Source: Robertmurraya massiliosenegalensis JC6 (GTDB taxonomy: Bacteria > Bacillota > Bacilli > Bacillales > Cytobacillaceae). From it: a stretch of DNA of 64,000 bases. The notes beneath the pieces are model-generated. The model worked only from the letters and a program-made list of their open reading frames with translations. It ran no database searches and had not been told where the DNA came from. Below are positions 1-10,368 of this stretch, piece by piece; the first letter of the stretch is position 1; the number at the start of each line of letters is the position of its first letter. The stretch is from contig NZ_HE978511.1 of the NCBI RefSeq assembly GCF_000311725.1, forward strand, positions 449,498 to 513,497, read 5' to 3'. A program made the translations under genes and the position numbers.

Positions 1-237
1 TGCAAATGCTTCTACATATTGATCAGGTTTCTCGATCATGAGATGGACATCTAAAGGAAGAGTTGTTACTGGCCGAATCGCCTCCACAATAAGTGGTCCA
101 ATTGTAATATTCGGAACAAAATGACCATCCATCACATCGACATGGATATAGTCTGCTCCGCCTCGTTCAACATCCTTGATCTCTTCACCCAATTTGGAAA
201 AATCAGCGGATAATATCGAAGGTGCGATTTTCACCAT
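1..237 (-). CDS. rpe: Ribulose-phosphate 3-epimerase, N-terminal part (cut by window edge)
   Basis: Only the first 79 codons lie in the window; the gene runs off at base 1. The enzyme interconverts ribulose 5-phosphate and xylulose 5-phosphate in the pentose phosphate pathway, in the cytoplasm. The visible protein begins [17 protein letters not shown] and contains [12 protein letters not shown] (H32, D34 and D37 lie at the metal/catalytic site of the family) and [10 protein letters not shown], the standard beta-strand motifs of this TIM barrel. The ATG lies 2 bases after the rsgA stop, so the two are almost certainly co-transcribed. The rsgA-rpe order is that of B. subtilis. Nothing can be said about the C-terminal half. 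Confidence 0.95.
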   Translation of the reverse strand, partial: MVKIAPSILSADFSKLGEEIKDVERGGADYIHVDVMDGHFVPNITIGPLIVEAIRPVTTLPLDVHLMIEKPDQYVEAFA

Positions 238-239
238 AA

Positions 240-1124
240 CTAATACCTCGGCTTTCTCTCTTTTATTTCTTGCAAAAACTGTTTGTAATGCTCATAACGA
301 TAATCTGGAATATCTCCTGCTTCTACCGCTTCTTTGACCGCACATTTTGGTTCTTGCATATGCAAACAGCCTCTAAATTTACATGATTCACTTGCTTTTT
401 CAATTTCGGGAAAACAATAATTTAAATCTTCCATTTCGAGTTCCATAAATTCCAAAGAACTAAACCCAGGAGTGTCAGCTACCAATCCGGCACCGATCTC
501 AATGAGCTCTACATGGCGAGTTGTATGCTTTCCCCGCCCCAAATGGGAAGAAATCATATTCGTCTCAAGCTCTAAATCCGGCTTCAACACATTAAGCAAA
601 GAAGATTTTCCTACGCCCGATTGGCCTGCAAAAACGGAAATTTCATCCTCTAACAATGGGAGAAGTTTTTCCACACCATCCTCTGTCACAGAGGAAGTTA
701 ATAAGACATGATAGCCTGCACTTTCATAGTCTTTGACATAAGTCATGATGCGCTCCCGTTCCACTTCGTTAATTAAATCGATTTTAGATATACAAATAAT
801 TGGACGAATTCGATTAAATTCTATTAGTACGAGAAAGCGATCCAATAATGCTGTGCTAAAATCCGGCTCAACGGCAGAAAAAATCAAAATAGCTTGATCG
901 ACATTTGCGATCGGTGGGCGGACAAGTTCATTCTTTCGTTCTTTAATTTCGAGAATGTATCCTTCTGTGTCATTATCAGCTTGGAATACCACTTCATCCC
1001 CTACAAGTGGTGTTATCTTCTTCTTTCGAAAAACACCTCGACCCCTGCATTGAACCATTCTTTTATCTTTCGTTAAAACATAATAGAAACCAGCTAGCGC
1101 CTTAATAATTTTGCCCTCAGGCAT
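240..1124 (-). CDS. rsgA: Ribosome small-subunit-dependent GTPase RsgA
   Basis: Circularly permuted GTPase that checks late 30S ribosome assembly (CpgA/YloQ in B. subtilis). An OB fold at the N-terminus is followed by G4 (SKIDL), then G1/P-loop (GQSGVGKSS), a switch region with HTTRH and G3 (DTPGFS), the order expected after permutation. A C-terminal zinc knuckle ([14 protein letters not shown] with an upstream Cys) is intact. The start [12 protein letters not shown] is preceded by AAAGGAG at good spacing; an upstream in-frame ATG at 1169 has no such site. Length 294 aa, as usual. It lies downstream of prkC and upstream of rpe. Confidence 0.95.
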   Translation of the reverse strand: MPEGKIIKALAGFYYVLTKDKRMVQCRGRGVFRKKKITPLVGDEVVFQADNDTEGYILEIKERKNELVRPPIANVDQAILIFSAVEPDFSTALLDRFLVLIEFNRIRPIICISKIDLINEVERERIMTYVKDYESAGYHVLLTSSVTEDGVEKLLPLLEDEISVFAGQSGVGKSSLLNVLKPDLELETNMISSHLGRGKHTTRHVELIEIGAGLVADTPGFSSLEFMELEMEDLNYCFPEIEKASESCKFRGCLHMQEPKCAVKEAVEAGDIPDYRYEHYKQFLQEIKERKPRY

Positions 1125-1146
1125 ATATACACTCCTTTTATTCGTA

Positions 1147-1191
1147 TTCAGAAGTGAAAAGGCGTTCAATAATTCCCTCTACACTTCTGAA
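1147..1191. repeat. Inverted repeat in the prkC-rsgA gap
   Basis: TTCAGAAGTG (1147-1156) and CACTTCTGAA (1182-1191) form a perfect 10-bp inverted repeat with a 25-base loop in the 101-base gap between prkC and rsgA. There is no following T-run on either strand, so it does not look like an intrinsic terminator. It could be an mRNA stem before the rsgA ribosome-binding site, or chance. Confidence 0.5.
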
Positions 1192-1225
1192 GTACATAGC
1201 GAAGTTCTGATAATGAAAATTTTTA

Positions 1226-3226
1226 CTAACCCTCTGGATATGGCACCGATTTAGTAATAATGACCCGACCGTCAACAATGACTTGGTAACCAGCTTTACG
1301 ATCATGGGCAATTTTCAATGTGATCGTCATTGTTCTAGGTTCCGTTATTTCAAATGTATCAAATGGGACTGTACTACTATTATTCATATCATCGATAAAA
1401 ATTTGTACGGTCTGTGGTGCGCCCTCTTCAGTTGGCTCATAAGGAATCGCTATTTCTTCGACAACATCCTTGGGCGGGATTTCTTCTTTACCTTTCGAAA
1501 TTGTGACAGATACTCTGTCTCCTTTTTTCAATTCTGAACCTGCTTTCGGATCTTGAGAGATGACCAACCCTTTATCGACTGAATCGTGAAATTCTTCCTT
1601 TGCAATGTCTACAAACAACCCGACAGAAGCTGCATATTCCTCCAAGCCCTTGGCATTATAACCGGATAAGTCCTTCAGTTTGACGATTTCTGGACCTTTA
1701 CTTACAGTAAATTCAAGAACCGTATCCTCAGGTATAACTTGGTCACCTGGGGTATAAGATTGTTCAATAATGACACCGGCAGGCACTTCATCATTATTTA
1801 CTTCATTCTTGACTATATCCTTGAATTTACGCTCTCGACCATCTAATAACTGATAAACGTCATCAAAACTGCGTCCAGTATAGTCGAGTAACTCTACTTT
1901 TTCTTTTCCAGTACTTACAAAAAGATCAATTGACGTACCTTCTTTATGTAATTGACCAGCTTTCGGATCCGTTCTAATCACGTGTCCTTCCTCAATTTCA
2001 TCATCTGGAAGCTCATTCGTATCGCCAATCACAAACCCTAATCCCACAAGTTCTTCAATCGCTTCTTCCAATTCCTTCGTTGCTACATCAGGTACTTCCA
2101 CTTCTTCTGGCGCCAACAAATCTGGTAAGATCGTCACAACTGAAATAGCGAGTATAATAAGGACGATGAAAACAGAAACTAGAATGATAGGCCATTTCTT
2201 CCGTTTCTTTTTCTGCTTGTCTTTATTTTTCGCCTTCTTGTTCCCATTCTCATTTTGTTCAGCCACTGAATCAGGTTGAGTTGTTTCTTTTCCATGAACG
2301 ATCGTTTCGTCTAGGTTTCCGTATGGACGGTCATTCGTAATAACAGGAATCGCCTTTGTTGCATCGTTATCTTCAGGAAGAATAAATCGTTCCTCATTCA
2401 TTCTAGATGGGTCTAACGCCGTTCTTAAATCATGCTCCATTTCTTCAGCACTATCATAGCGATGAAACGGGTCTTTTGCTGTCGCCTTCAAGACAATGTT
2501 TTCAACACTTTGTGGAATCGATGGATACCAACGGCGAATCGACGGTGTTTCTGATTGAAGATGCTTTAAAGCAATCGAAACAGCTGATTCACCTGAGAAT
2601 GGGAGTCTTCCAGTTAATAATTCAAACATCACAATCCCTAGTGAATAAATATCAGATTTTTTATTTGCCATTCCTCCACGTGCTTGTTCTGGTGATAAAT
2701 AGTGAACAGAACCTAGTACCGAATTCGTTTGCGTTATACTAGTTGCACTTAATGCCATCGCAATCCCAAAATCAGTAATCTTCACATTGCCATCTCGATC
2801 AACTAATATATTATGCGGTTTAACATCCCGGTGCACGATATGGTTTTGATGCGCATGGGAAATGGCGGAAGTTAGCTGTTGCATGATGTCTAATACGGTT
2901 TCAACCCTCACTGGAGAATGCTGCTGAATGTATTGCTTTAACGTCTGCCCATCTACATATTCCATCACAATATAATAAATCGAATCTTCTTCCCCTACAT
3001 CGTAAATATTTACGATATTAGGATGTGCTAGGCTTGTCGCAGATTGGGCCTCACGATGAAAACGACGAATAAATTCTTCATCATTGGAAAAGTCAAGACG
3101 GAGTACTTTCACGGCTACATCCCGATCAAGAATCATGTCATGGGCTAAATAAACGTTCGCCATACCTCCTCCGCCAATCATATCGAGGACTTTGTAGCGA
3201 CCACTAATTCTTTTACCGATCAACAT
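1226..3226 (-). CDS. prkC: Membrane Ser/Thr protein kinase with PASTA repeats (PrkC)
   Basis: Hanks-type kinase that senses peptidoglycan fragments; in spore formers it triggers germination and acts on translation and wall targets. The cytoplasmic kinase domain (about 10-270) has the glycine loop GGGGMANVYLA, the ATP lysine K40, HRDVKPHN (catalytic D134) and DFG (D152). A lysine-rich linker leads to one membrane span (about 345-367). Outside are three PASTA repeats (about 377-440, 443-510, 514-585) and an Ig-like C-terminal domain. 666 aa, close to B. subtilis PrkC. It starts 5 bases after the stop of its phosphatase prpC, with RBS GAGGGTGATGTGA, so kinase and phosphatase are one transcription unit. 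Confidence 0.97.
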   Translation of the reverse strand: MLIGKRISGRYKVLDMIGGGGMANVYLAHDMILDRDVAVKVLRLDFSNDEEFIRRFHREAQSATSLAHPNIVNIYDVGEEDSIYYIVMEYVDGQTLKQYIQQHSPVRVETVLDIMQQLTSAISHAHQNHIVHRDVKPHNILVDRDGNVKITDFGIAMALSATSITQTNSVLGSVHYLSPEQARGGMANKKSDIYSLGIVMFELLTGRLPFSGESAVSIALKHLQSETPSIRRWYPSIPQSVENIVLKATAKDPFHRYDSAEEMEHDLRTALDPSRMNEERFILPEDNDATKAIPVITNDRPYGNLDETIVHGKETTQPDSVAEQNENGNKKAKNKDKQKKKRKKWPIILVSVFIVLIILAISVVTILPDLLAPEEVEVPDVATKELEEAIEELVGLGFVIGDTNELPDDEIEEGHVIRTDPKAGQLHKEGTSIDLFVSTGKEKVELLDYTGRSFDDVYQLLDGRERKFKDIVKNEVNNDEVPAGVIIEQSYTPGDQVIPEDTVLEFTVSKGPEIVKLKDLSGYNAKGLEEYAASVGLFVDIAKEEFHDSVDKGLVISQDPKAGSELKKGDRVSVTISKGKEEIPPKDVVEEIAIPYEPTEEGAPQTVQIFIDDMNNSSTVPFDTFEITEPRTMTITLKIAHDRKAGYQVIVDGRVIITKSVPYPEG

Positions 3227-3231
3227 TCACA

Positions 3232-3993
3232 TCACCCTCTTTCATGACCTTCGTCAAATTCTAAAATGACAAGGGTGATGTTGTCTTCGCCACCATTTTC
3301 ATTTGCTAGATTGATTAATTTAGTCGCCTTTTCTTCTAACGTTCCATCGCCGCTTAAAATCTCGTTCATCTCATCGTTTGAGACTTTATTAGAAAGTCCA
3401 TCAGAACATAATAAAAGATAATCTTCTTCCTCGAACATAATTGTTTTTATATCAATTTTTATCTCAAGTTCTGTTCCGAGGGCACGTAAAATGACATTTT
3501 TTCTCGGGTGATGCTCAGCATCTTCTTCAGAAATTTGACCCGTGCGGACCAATTCGTGAACCAATGTATGGTCTTCGGTTAATTGCTTAAAACCACTCGA
3601 ATTAAGTATGTAACTACGACTATCTCCCACATGTGCAACAGTCGTAAAAAGCTCTGTCACAATAACAGCTTCAATCGTTGTTCCCATTCCATCACATTCA
3701 GAGTTCACTCTGGCATGCTCAAATATCTTGTTATTGACTTCTATAATATTAGTCCTTAACCAAATTTCTGCTTGATCGGCTGTTTCAATCGCTTCACTCT
3801 GCTCCCACAATGATTGTAAGGTCGTGACCGTCATTTCGCTAGCGACATCCCCAGCGCGATGACCGCCCATCCCGTCAGCAACAATCGCGAGGCGTTGACC
3901 ATGCTTATTTTCAAACACCCCGCCATTATCTTCATTATTTTGGCGGACTCTCCCTTTGTCAGTCATATAAATAGACTTCACTTTACCAGTCAC
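3232..3993 (-). CDS. prpC: PP2C-type protein phosphatase PrpC (Stp)
   Basis: Metal-dependent Ser/Thr phosphatase that reverses PrkC phosphorylation. PP2C motifs in order: [42 protein letters not shown] and GGEDNIT, including the acidic residues that bind the two Mg/Mn ions. I place the start at a GTG (3993) that overlaps the rlmN stop as GTGA, with AGAGGAG just upstream; this gives 253 aa, next to 254 in B. subtilis. A longer in-frame reading to 4035 exists but has no RBS and lies inside rlmN. Tight coupling to rlmN and prkC. Confidence 0.95.
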   Translation of the reverse strand: MTGKVKSIYMTDKGRVRQNNEDNGGVFENKHGQRLAIVADGMGGHRAGDVASEMTVTTLQSLWEQSEAIETADQAEIWLRTNIIEVNNKIFEHARVNSECDGMGTTIEAVIVTELFTTVAHVGDSRSYILNSSGFKQLTEDHTLVHELVRTGQISEEDAEHHPRKNVILRALGTELEIKIDIKTIMFEEEDYLLLCSDGLSNKVSNDEMNEILSGDGTLEEKATKLINLANENGGEDNITLVILEFDEGHERG

Positions 3994-5075
3994 CTCGTCT
4001 CCTCTTTTCGCTCCTTCGCACGTAGTTGTCCACATGCAGCATCAATATCATGTCCTTGTTCTCTTCTTATCGTTACGTTGACACCATGCTGCTTTAATGT
4101 TTTTTCAAATAAGAAAATTTGTTCCTTTGGAGTTCGCACATAATCTCTTTCAGGTACGTAATTAACAGGAATTAAATTGACATGACATTTGATACCTTTT
4201 ATCAGTTTTGCAAGCTCTTCTGCATGCTCCACTTGGTCATTTACTCCACCAAAGAGACCATACTCAAAGCTTACTCTACGTCCTGTTTTATTAATATAAT
4301 ACTTAACGGCTTCCATTAAATCTGGGAGCTTATAAGCACGATTAATCGGCATTAATTTACTTCTGATCTCCGTGTTTGGAGCATGAAGAGAGATCGCAAA
4401 GTTGATTTGTAAGTTCTCATCAGCAAATTTGTAAATTTTAGGTATGATTCCACTTGTTGAAACCGTAATATGACGGGCACCGATATTTAAGCCTTTGTCA
4501 TGATTGATAATTTTTAAGAATGACATCATGGAGTCAAAATTATCAAACGGTTCTCCAATTCCCATAATCACGACAGAGCTGACACGCTCATCTGATTCAT
4601 CTAATGCTTGTTGCACCTTAACAACTTGGGAAACAATTTCTCCTGCTTCTAAATTTCTTTTTAAACCGCCAAGGGTGGATGCACAAAATGTACAACCAAT
4701 TCTACATCCTACTTGAGTAGTGACACAGACAGAGTTCCCATACTCATGTCTCATAAGGACGGTCTCAATCGAAAATCCATCATGAAGCTCAAATAGGAAT
4801 TTGATCGTTCCATCGGCCGAAGTTTGCTGTATGAGTGTATTTAGAGTCGTAATCGTGAAATGCTCAGCAAGCTTTTCTCGTAGCCCTTTTGAAAGATTGG
4901 TCATATCCTCAAACGTGGTAATTCTTTTTATATATAACCAGTCAAAAATTTGTTCCCCTCTAAATGCCTTTTCGTTTCTTTCTACTAACCATTCTTTTAA
5001 TTCATGTAATTGTAAGGAATAAATGGATGGTTTCTGATTTGTTGTTTGTTTTTTCACTCTTGTTGTTTGTTCCAT
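3990..5075 (-). CDS. rlmN: 23S rRNA (adenine2503-C2)/tRNA A37 methyltransferase RlmN
   Basis: Radical-SAM enzyme that methylates C2 of A2503 in 23S rRNA and A37 in some tRNAs. The 4Fe-4S motif CxxxCxxC is C124/C128/C131 ([12 protein letters not shown]). Near the C-terminus [10 protein letters not shown] carries the Cys thought to resolve the methyl-Cys intermediate, and GEPFDNFD is the usual SAM-binding stretch. 361 aa, typical. Start ATG follows AAGGTGTAGGAA. The last codon pair overlaps the prpC GTG. Confidence 0.97.
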   Translation of the reverse strand: MEQTTRVKKQTTNQKPSIYSLQLHELKEWLVERNEKAFRGEQIFDWLYIKRITTFEDMTNLSKGLREKLAEHFTITTLNTLIQQTSADGTIKFLFELHDGFSIETVLMRHEYGNSVCVTTQVGCRIGCTFCASTLGGLKRNLEAGEIVSQVVKVQQALDESDERVSSVVIMGIGEPFDNFDSMMSFLKIINHDKGLNIGARHITVSTSGIIPKIYKFADENLQINFAISLHAPNTEIRSKLMPINRAYKLPDLMEAVKYYINKTGRRVSFEYGLFGGVNDQVEHAEELAKLIKGIKCHVNLIPVNYVPERDYVRTPKEQIFLFEKTLKQHGVNVTIRREQGHDIDAACGQLRAKERKEETR

Positions 5076-5144
5076 TTCCTACACCTTCTTTCTATGCCTC
5101 TACATCAACATTGTTTCTGTTTATTGTCAACAATAAACGAGTAT

Positions 5145-6494
5145 TTACGAATTTAATCTTCTTAATGCGGCTATATAAAATCCATCTGAGCCAAAATCCT
5201 GCGGCAAAATTTGCAATGTGAACTCATCGCAAAGCGGTTGGATCGTTTCTGGAAGTCGACCTTTCAGTCCAATATCTCCAATAAATTCTTTATTCTCACC
5301 CAAAAACTTTTCAACAACAGCCCCATTCTCAGTTTCATCCACTGTACATGTACTATAAACAAGAATACCACCTTTTTTCAATAAAGGTGTGACAGATTTC
5401 AAAAGTTGCAACTGAATCTCTTGAAGCTGATCAACATCTGTTTCTTTTTTCGTGTACTTCATATCCGGTTTTCTTCTCATGACCCCGAATCCGGAGCAAG
5501 GTGCATCTAGAAGAATACGATCAAAGCTTTCTTCTTTGAAATGTTCTTGCACTTTACGACTATCCAATGCTTTTGTCTCAATATTCGTTAATTGTAAACG
5601 ACTGGCATTTTGAGCGATAAGCTTTACTTTATGATCATGAAGGTCTAATGAAAAGACCTTACCTGTTTGATTAAGCTTTTCGGCAATATGAGTCGTTTTC
5701 CCTCCAGGAGCAGCGCAAGCATCCAATATTTCTTCATCTTGTTGTACACCTAAGGCATATGCAACGATCATCGAACTTTCATCTTGTATCGTTAATAGTC
5801 CGTCCTTAAATGCTTGTGAGTTTGCTAAATTTCCTTTTAAACATCTGATCGCTTCAGGAATAACAGAACTCGCCTCAACTTGATACCCTTCCTCTTGGAG
5901 CATTTCCATACATGCTTTGCGATTTGTTTTTGTCGTATTGATGCGCGCTGTTTGAAGAGGTGCTGTTAAATTCATCTCGCACATTTCCTTTGCTCGCTCA
6001 TAACCTAGTTGATTGACCCAACGTTGCACCAACCAAGACGGGTGACTTGTACTAATGGAAAGGCGTTCGACTGGGTCACTTATGTCTTCAAGACTGGGGA
6101 CGCCTTCTCTTTGAATAGATCTTAACACTCCATTGACCATACTTGATATCCCTTTGTGACCTCGCCTCTTTGCCATTTCAACAGCCTCATAAATCGCAGC
6201 ACGGTCGGGGATTTTATCTAGATAGACCATTTGATAAACAGTCAATCTCAGTAACTGTCGAACCCACAACTCCAATTTACGAGCTTTTTTTAAAAAAGGC
6301 TGCAAATAAAAGTCTAGTGTCATTCTTCGCTGTAATGTTCCATATACTAATTCGGTTAATAGTCCGATATCCTTAGAATTGATTTGATTTTTCTTGATCT
6401 CATTATTTAATAGAAGATTGCTGTAAGATTGATTTTTCTCAATCTGTTCTAAAATCCTAAGAGCACCTTCTCTTACATTGTTTGACTGACTCAT
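5145..6494 (-). CDS. rsmB: 16S rRNA (cytosine967-C5)-methyltransferase RsmB
   Basis: SAM-dependent m5C methyltransferase (Sun/Fmu). The N-terminal third is a NusB-like RNA-binding domain; the catalytic domain has the SAM site DACAAPGGKTTHIAE, the motif IV DAPCSGFGVMRRKPD and the motif VI YSTCTVDETENG, whose Cys is the nucleophile. 449 aa, normal. It starts 1 base after the fmt stop, with AGGAGAATAGA as RBS, and is followed 69 bases later by rlmN. Part of the translation-related run def-fmt-rsmB-rlmN. Confidence 0.96.
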   Translation of the reverse strand: MSQSNNVREGALRILEQIEKNQSYSNLLLNNEIKKNQINSKDIGLLTELVYGTLQRRMTLDFYLQPFLKKARKLELWVRQLLRLTVYQMVYLDKIPDRAAIYEAVEMAKRRGHKGISSMVNGVLRSIQREGVPSLEDISDPVERLSISTSHPSWLVQRWVNQLGYERAKEMCEMNLTAPLQTARINTTKTNRKACMEMLQEEGYQVEASSVIPEAIRCLKGNLANSQAFKDGLLTIQDESSMIVAYALGVQQDEEILDACAAPGGKTTHIAEKLNQTGKVFSLDLHDHKVKLIAQNASRLQLTNIETKALDSRKVQEHFKEESFDRILLDAPCSGFGVMRRKPDMKYTKKETDVDQLQEIQLQLLKSVTPLLKKGGILVYSTCTVDETENGAVVEKFLGENKEFIGDIGLKGRLPETIQPLCDEFTLQILPQDFGSDGFYIAALRRLNS

Positions 6495-6495
6495 T

Positions 6496-7434
6496 CTATT
6501 CTCCTAATCTGTCTCCAACGACTACCTTTGCCCCTCTTAAAAAATCGCTAGCTTTCATTCGTTTTTTTCCAGATGGTTGGAGCTCGATGATTTTCACAGC
6601 TGTTTCATTACCTGTTGCGACAATGAATCCATCCTCTTCTATCGCCATGATTTCACCTGGGAGTTTTGTTGAAGAAGTATGACATTTTTCCACCCACCAA
6701 ATTTTCATCACAGTGCCTAAATGAGTGGTATATGCAACAGGCCATGGATTAAAACCTCTCACATGGTTATAAATAGCTTCTCCTGTTTTCGTCCAATCAA
6801 TCTTCTCTTGCTCTCGTTTGATCGTATAAGCAAAGGTCGCTTCTTCTTCCTTTTGAGGAGTTGCCTTTAATTCCCCCTTCAAAAGCTTTGGTAAGGTTTC
6901 CGATAGTAGTTTTGCACCTGCAGAACTTAGTTTGTCATGCAATGTGCCAACCGTATCTGTTTCTGTAATTGGAACCTCTACTTGCGTGAGCATATCTCCA
7001 GCATCAAGTTTTTCAACCATATACATAATCGTAATCCCTGTCTTCTCTTTCCCTTGCACGATTGCGTAATGCATAGGGGCACCACCTCTTAATTCTGGTA
7101 ATAGCGATGCATGGACATTAATACAGCCAAACTTCGGGGCATCTAGCAGTTCTTTCGGTAAAATTTGCCCAAAGGCTGCCGTTACGATCAAATCTGGATG
7201 AAGTGCCAAAATGGGTTCTAATGCTTCCCTTTGGCGAATTTTTTCTGGCTGAAAAACAGGGATTCCATGTTTTTCAGCTTCAACTTTCACCGGTGGAGGA
7301 GTTAACACTTTTTTTCTTCCTACAGGACGATCTGGCTGTGTCACCACTCCAATCACTTCAAAGCCATCTTCAATAATTTGTTGTAAAACAGGAACAGAAA
7401 AATCTGGTGTTCCCATAAAAACGATTTTAGTCAT
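6496..7434 (-). CDS. fmt: Methionyl-tRNA formyltransferase
   Basis: Adds the formyl group from 10-formyl-THF to initiator Met-tRNA. The catalytic stretch [16 protein letters not shown] holds the Asn-His pair and the SLLP loop; KLDAGDM supplies the Asp. The C-terminal OB-like domain (about 205-312) binds tRNA. 312 aa, usual length. It overlaps the end of def by 8 bases, the classic def-fmt pair whose products add and remove the same formyl group. Confidence 0.97.
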   Translation of the reverse strand: MTKIVFMGTPDFSVPVLQQIIEDGFEVIGVVTQPDRPVGRKKVLTPPPVKVEAEKHGIPVFQPEKIRQREALEPILALHPDLIVTAAFGQILPKELLDAPKFGCINVHASLLPELRGGAPMHYAIVQGKEKTGITIMYMVEKLDAGDMLTQVEVPITETDTVGTLHDKLSSAGAKLLSETLPKLLKGELKATPQKEEEATFAYTIKREQEKIDWTKTGEAIYNHVRGFNPWPVAYTTHLGTVMKIWWVEKCHTSSTKLPGEIMAIEEDGFIVATGNETAVKIIELQPSGKKRMKASDFLRGAKVVVGDRLGE

Positions 7435-7915
7435 TTTGCTCCACTTCCTCTAACTCTTCTTCTTCTAAATATCGACTAACTTTTGACGTAAATAAGATTC
7501 CATGCAGATGATCGATTTCATGCTGTATTGCACGAGCTAAATAGTCTTCTGCTTCAAATACGAACGGCTTGCCTTTACGATCAAGGGCTTTAACCTTTAC
7601 GTAATAGGGTCTCGCAACTTCCCCATAAAGACCAGGAAAACTCAGGCACCCTTCCACGCCATTTTGTTCTCCAGATGTTTCAAGAATTTCTGGGTTAATC
7701 AGTTCAATTGTGCCTGTGTCATCATCTATATCAACAATGGCGATTTGCTTGTTCACACCTATTTGTGGTGCAGCAAGTCCAACGCCATCAAATTCAATCA
7801 TCGTTTCATACATATCATTTAATAACTTTGCTAATTTTTTATCAAATACCTTTACTGGCTCACATTCCTGCTCCAATATTTCAGCAGGATATGTCACAAT
7901 GGCTTTTACAGTCAA
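7427..7915 (-). CDS. def: Peptide deformylase (type 1)
   Basis: Metalloenzyme that removes the N-formyl group from nascent proteins. All three motifs are present: [18 protein letters not shown] with metal ligand C90, and QHEIDHLHG with H132, E133 and H136. 162 aa fits the short type-1 (DefA) class rather than the longer YkrB type. The start is TTG at 7915 with GGAGG 7 bases upstream; an ATG within that spacer is out of frame. It overlaps fmt and follows priA by 53 bases. Confidence 0.96.
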   Translation of the reverse strand: MTVKAIVTYPAEILEQECEPVKVFDKKLAKLLNDMYETMIEFDGVGLAAPQIGVNKQIAIVDIDDDTGTIELINPEILETSGEQNGVEGCLSFPGLYGEVARPYYVKVKALDRKGKPFVFEAEDYLARAIQHEIDHLHGILFTSKVSRYLEEEELEEVEQND

Positions 7916-7968
7916 CTCATTTCCTCCATTAACGATTCATTTCTCATAAAACTTTTTTAACAACCTGA

Positions 7969-10368
7969 TTACATTAAAATATAAGGATTTACATCAATCG
8001 AAATTTGCAAACCTTTTGAGACGATATCTTGTTGGTAATGCTCGAGCACCGTCTTTAATGTTTTGTTTAATTCTGGTTCACGTTTGTATTTTATCAAACA
8101 TTGATAGCGATATCTATTTTTGATCCGGGAGATCGGTGAAGCAACAGGACCAAGGACATGAGATTCTCTCGATAGCTTAGATTGGACAAACTTTGCAATC
8201 TTGTCTGTGATAGAAGCTACCATCGCTACGTTTTCATGGGATACTGTAATCAGAGCAATATAATAATACGGTGGATATTGATGGGATTTACGAACCATCA
8301 TTTCCCTTTCAAAAAAGCGATCAAAATTTTGCTCAGAAGCTAATTCAATACTATAATGTTCTGGCGTGTATGTCTGGATAATGACTTCTCCAGGCAACTC
8401 ATGCCTCCCCGCTCTTCCACTAACCTGTGTTAAAAGTTGAAATGTCTTTTCGGAAGACCGGAAGTCTGGCAAGTGCAGCATCGTATCTGCTGAAAGCACA
8501 CCAACGAGCGTAATATTGGGGAAGTCAAGACCCTTAGCGATCATTTGTGTACCAAGAAGGATATCTGCCTTTCCTTCTTCAAATTCAGTTAATAATCGTT
8601 CATGTGAACCCTTTCGACTTGTCGTATCTACATCCATTCTAATCACTCTTGCCTCTGGCAATACTTTGCCAAGCTCTTCCTCGACCTTTTGTGTCCCTGT
8701 TCCAAAATAACGTATATGCTCGCTATTGCATTCCGGACAGCGCTGAGGGACAGGTGCTTCATAACCACAGTAATGGCATTTCATTTGCTGATTAAAGCGG
8801 TGATATGTAAGGGAAATATCACAATTCGGGCAATTAACTACATAGCCACAATCACGGCACATAACGAAGGAAGAGTGCCCTCTTTTATTTAAAAACAGAA
8901 CAATCTGTTGTTTTTTTTCAAGTCGCTCTTTCAATCCTTCAATTAACGTTCTTGAAAACATGGAACGATTTCCATCTCTAAGCTCTTCTCTCATGTCGAC
9001 GATTTGCACAGAAGGTAATGATTGATTATTCATTCTTTTAGGTAATGTTAGTAACTCATATACCCCCTTTTGGGCACGGGCAAATGTTTCTAATGTTGGT
9101 GTTGCACTTCCTAAAATGACTGGACATTGATGGTAAAGGGAACGTTCAATTGCCACATCTCTAGCATGATAACGCGGATTATCTTCCTGCTTATAACTTG
9201 TCTCATGCTCTTCATCAATGATAATAATCCCTAAATGTTCAAATGGCGCAAATATAGCAGATCTCGCCCCAACGACTACTTTTACTTCCTTACGTTCGAT
9301 TCTCCGCCATTCATCATATTTTTCTCCTGAAGATAGCCCACTATGGAGAACAGCCACCGCATCGCCAAATCTCCCCTTGAATCTTTTCACCATTTGCGGT
9401 GTCAAAGAGATTTCAGGAACTAATACAATCGCTTCTTTGCCTTTCTCTAACACTTTCTGGATCGACTGCAAATAGATTTCCGTTTTTCCACTACCTGTTA
9501 CACCGTACAATAAAAATACCTTTTGTAGCTCTTCTTCAATGGTAGCTAAAATAGGAGCGATGGCATTCTCTTGTTCATTCGTTAACGGAAAAGGGGCGGT
9601 TTTGGCAAATACTCGATCTTCAAAGGGATCGCGATACACTTCGACATCCTTTTCTTCTAAAATTCCCTTTTTAACAAGACTTTTAATCGTTTGAGAGGAA
9701 ATATTAAGGAGTGATTGAATTTGACGGAGTTCTATCGCTTCAGGCTTGTCGAGAAAATGGTCAATGAGATCCCGTTGTTTTTCTGCAGTTGCCACTAAGC
9801 TTGCTTTTGCCTGTTGAAGCCCTTCCTTATCCAAAAGCGGAGAAACATATTTCAATTTTTTCTTTTTTACTCTTTCCTTTACTTCGTATATAACCTCAAC
9901 GGTTCCTTTAGCCGCTTCTTTTTGCAAAGCACTTAAATAGCCGGCAGCCTCACTCCACAAGATCATATCATCATGTTGAAATAGCGACTGTATTTTCGTT
10001 GGTAGACTTTCAACTGGAGCAAGTCTTCTAATCTTTTTCTTATATTTTGCCTTTAAAGCTGCTGGGAGCATCACTTGAAAGGCAGAAATTTTATAAGATA
10101 GGGTTTGTTCGGTTAACCAATCTCCAAGTTTCAGTAACTCCTGATTTAAGACAGGAGCTAGATCCATTGGTTCAACGATTTCTTTTAATTCCGCAAAGGA
10201 TGAGTTCTCGCTTAACTCTACAACAAAACCTTGGATCGTTCTTGGTCCAAATGGAACTACGACCCTCATCCCAGGTTTTATCACTTCTTCTAAAGCCTCA
10301 GGAATTTTGTAATCAAACGTGCGATCCGTTTGCTTGGCTGGCACATCGACTATTACTTTAGCAATCAT
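7969..10368 (-). CDS. priA: Primosomal protein N' (replication restart helicase PriA)
   Basis: 3'-5' superfamily 2 DNA helicase that reloads the replisome at stalled forks. The N-terminal third is the 3'-DNA-binding and winged-helix region; the helicase has Walker A GVTGSGKTE, the DEEH box, GSATPT and the RAGR motif. Eight zinc-binding cysteines occur in the CRDC, CPNC, CHYC and CPEC pairs. 799 aa, typical of Bacillus. The ATG overlaps the coaBC stop as TAATG, giving translational coupling. Confidence 0.97.
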   Translation of the reverse strand: MIAKVIVDVPAKQTDRTFDYKIPEALEEVIKPGMRVVVPFGPRTIQGFVVELSENSSFAELKEIVEPMDLAPVLNQELLKLGDWLTEQTLSYKISAFQVMLPAALKAKYKKKIRRLAPVESLPTKIQSLFQHDDMILWSEAAGYLSALQKEAAKGTVEVIYEVKERVKKKKLKYVSPLLDKEGLQQAKASLVATAEKQRDLIDHFLDKPEAIELRQIQSLLNISSQTIKSLVKKGILEEKDVEVYRDPFEDRVFAKTAPFPLTNEQENAIAPILATIEEELQKVFLLYGVTGSGKTEIYLQSIQKVLEKGKEAIVLVPEISLTPQMVKRFKGRFGDAVAVLHSGLSSGEKYDEWRRIERKEVKVVVGARSAIFAPFEHLGIIIIDEEHETSYKQEDNPRYHARDVAIERSLYHQCPVILGSATPTLETFARAQKGVYELLTLPKRMNNQSLPSVQIVDMREELRDGNRSMFSRTLIEGLKERLEKKQQIVLFLNKRGHSSFVMCRDCGYVVNCPNCDISLTYHRFNQQMKCHYCGYEAPVPQRCPECNSEHIRYFGTGTQKVEEELGKVLPEARVIRMDVDTTSRKGSHERLLTEFEEGKADILLGTQMIAKGLDFPNITLVGVLSADTMLHLPDFRSSEKTFQLLTQVSGRAGRHELPGEVIIQTYTPEHYSIELASEQNFDRFFEREMMVRKSHQYPPYYYIALITVSHENVAMVASITDKIAKFVQSKLSRESHVLGPVASPISRIKNRYRYQCLIKYKREPELNKTLKTVLEHYQQDIVSKGLQISIDVNPYILM

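Noticed and set aside
10047-10361. 104-aa plus-strand ORF opposite priA
   Set aside because: Shadow frame inside a conserved gene, no RBS or homology pattern.
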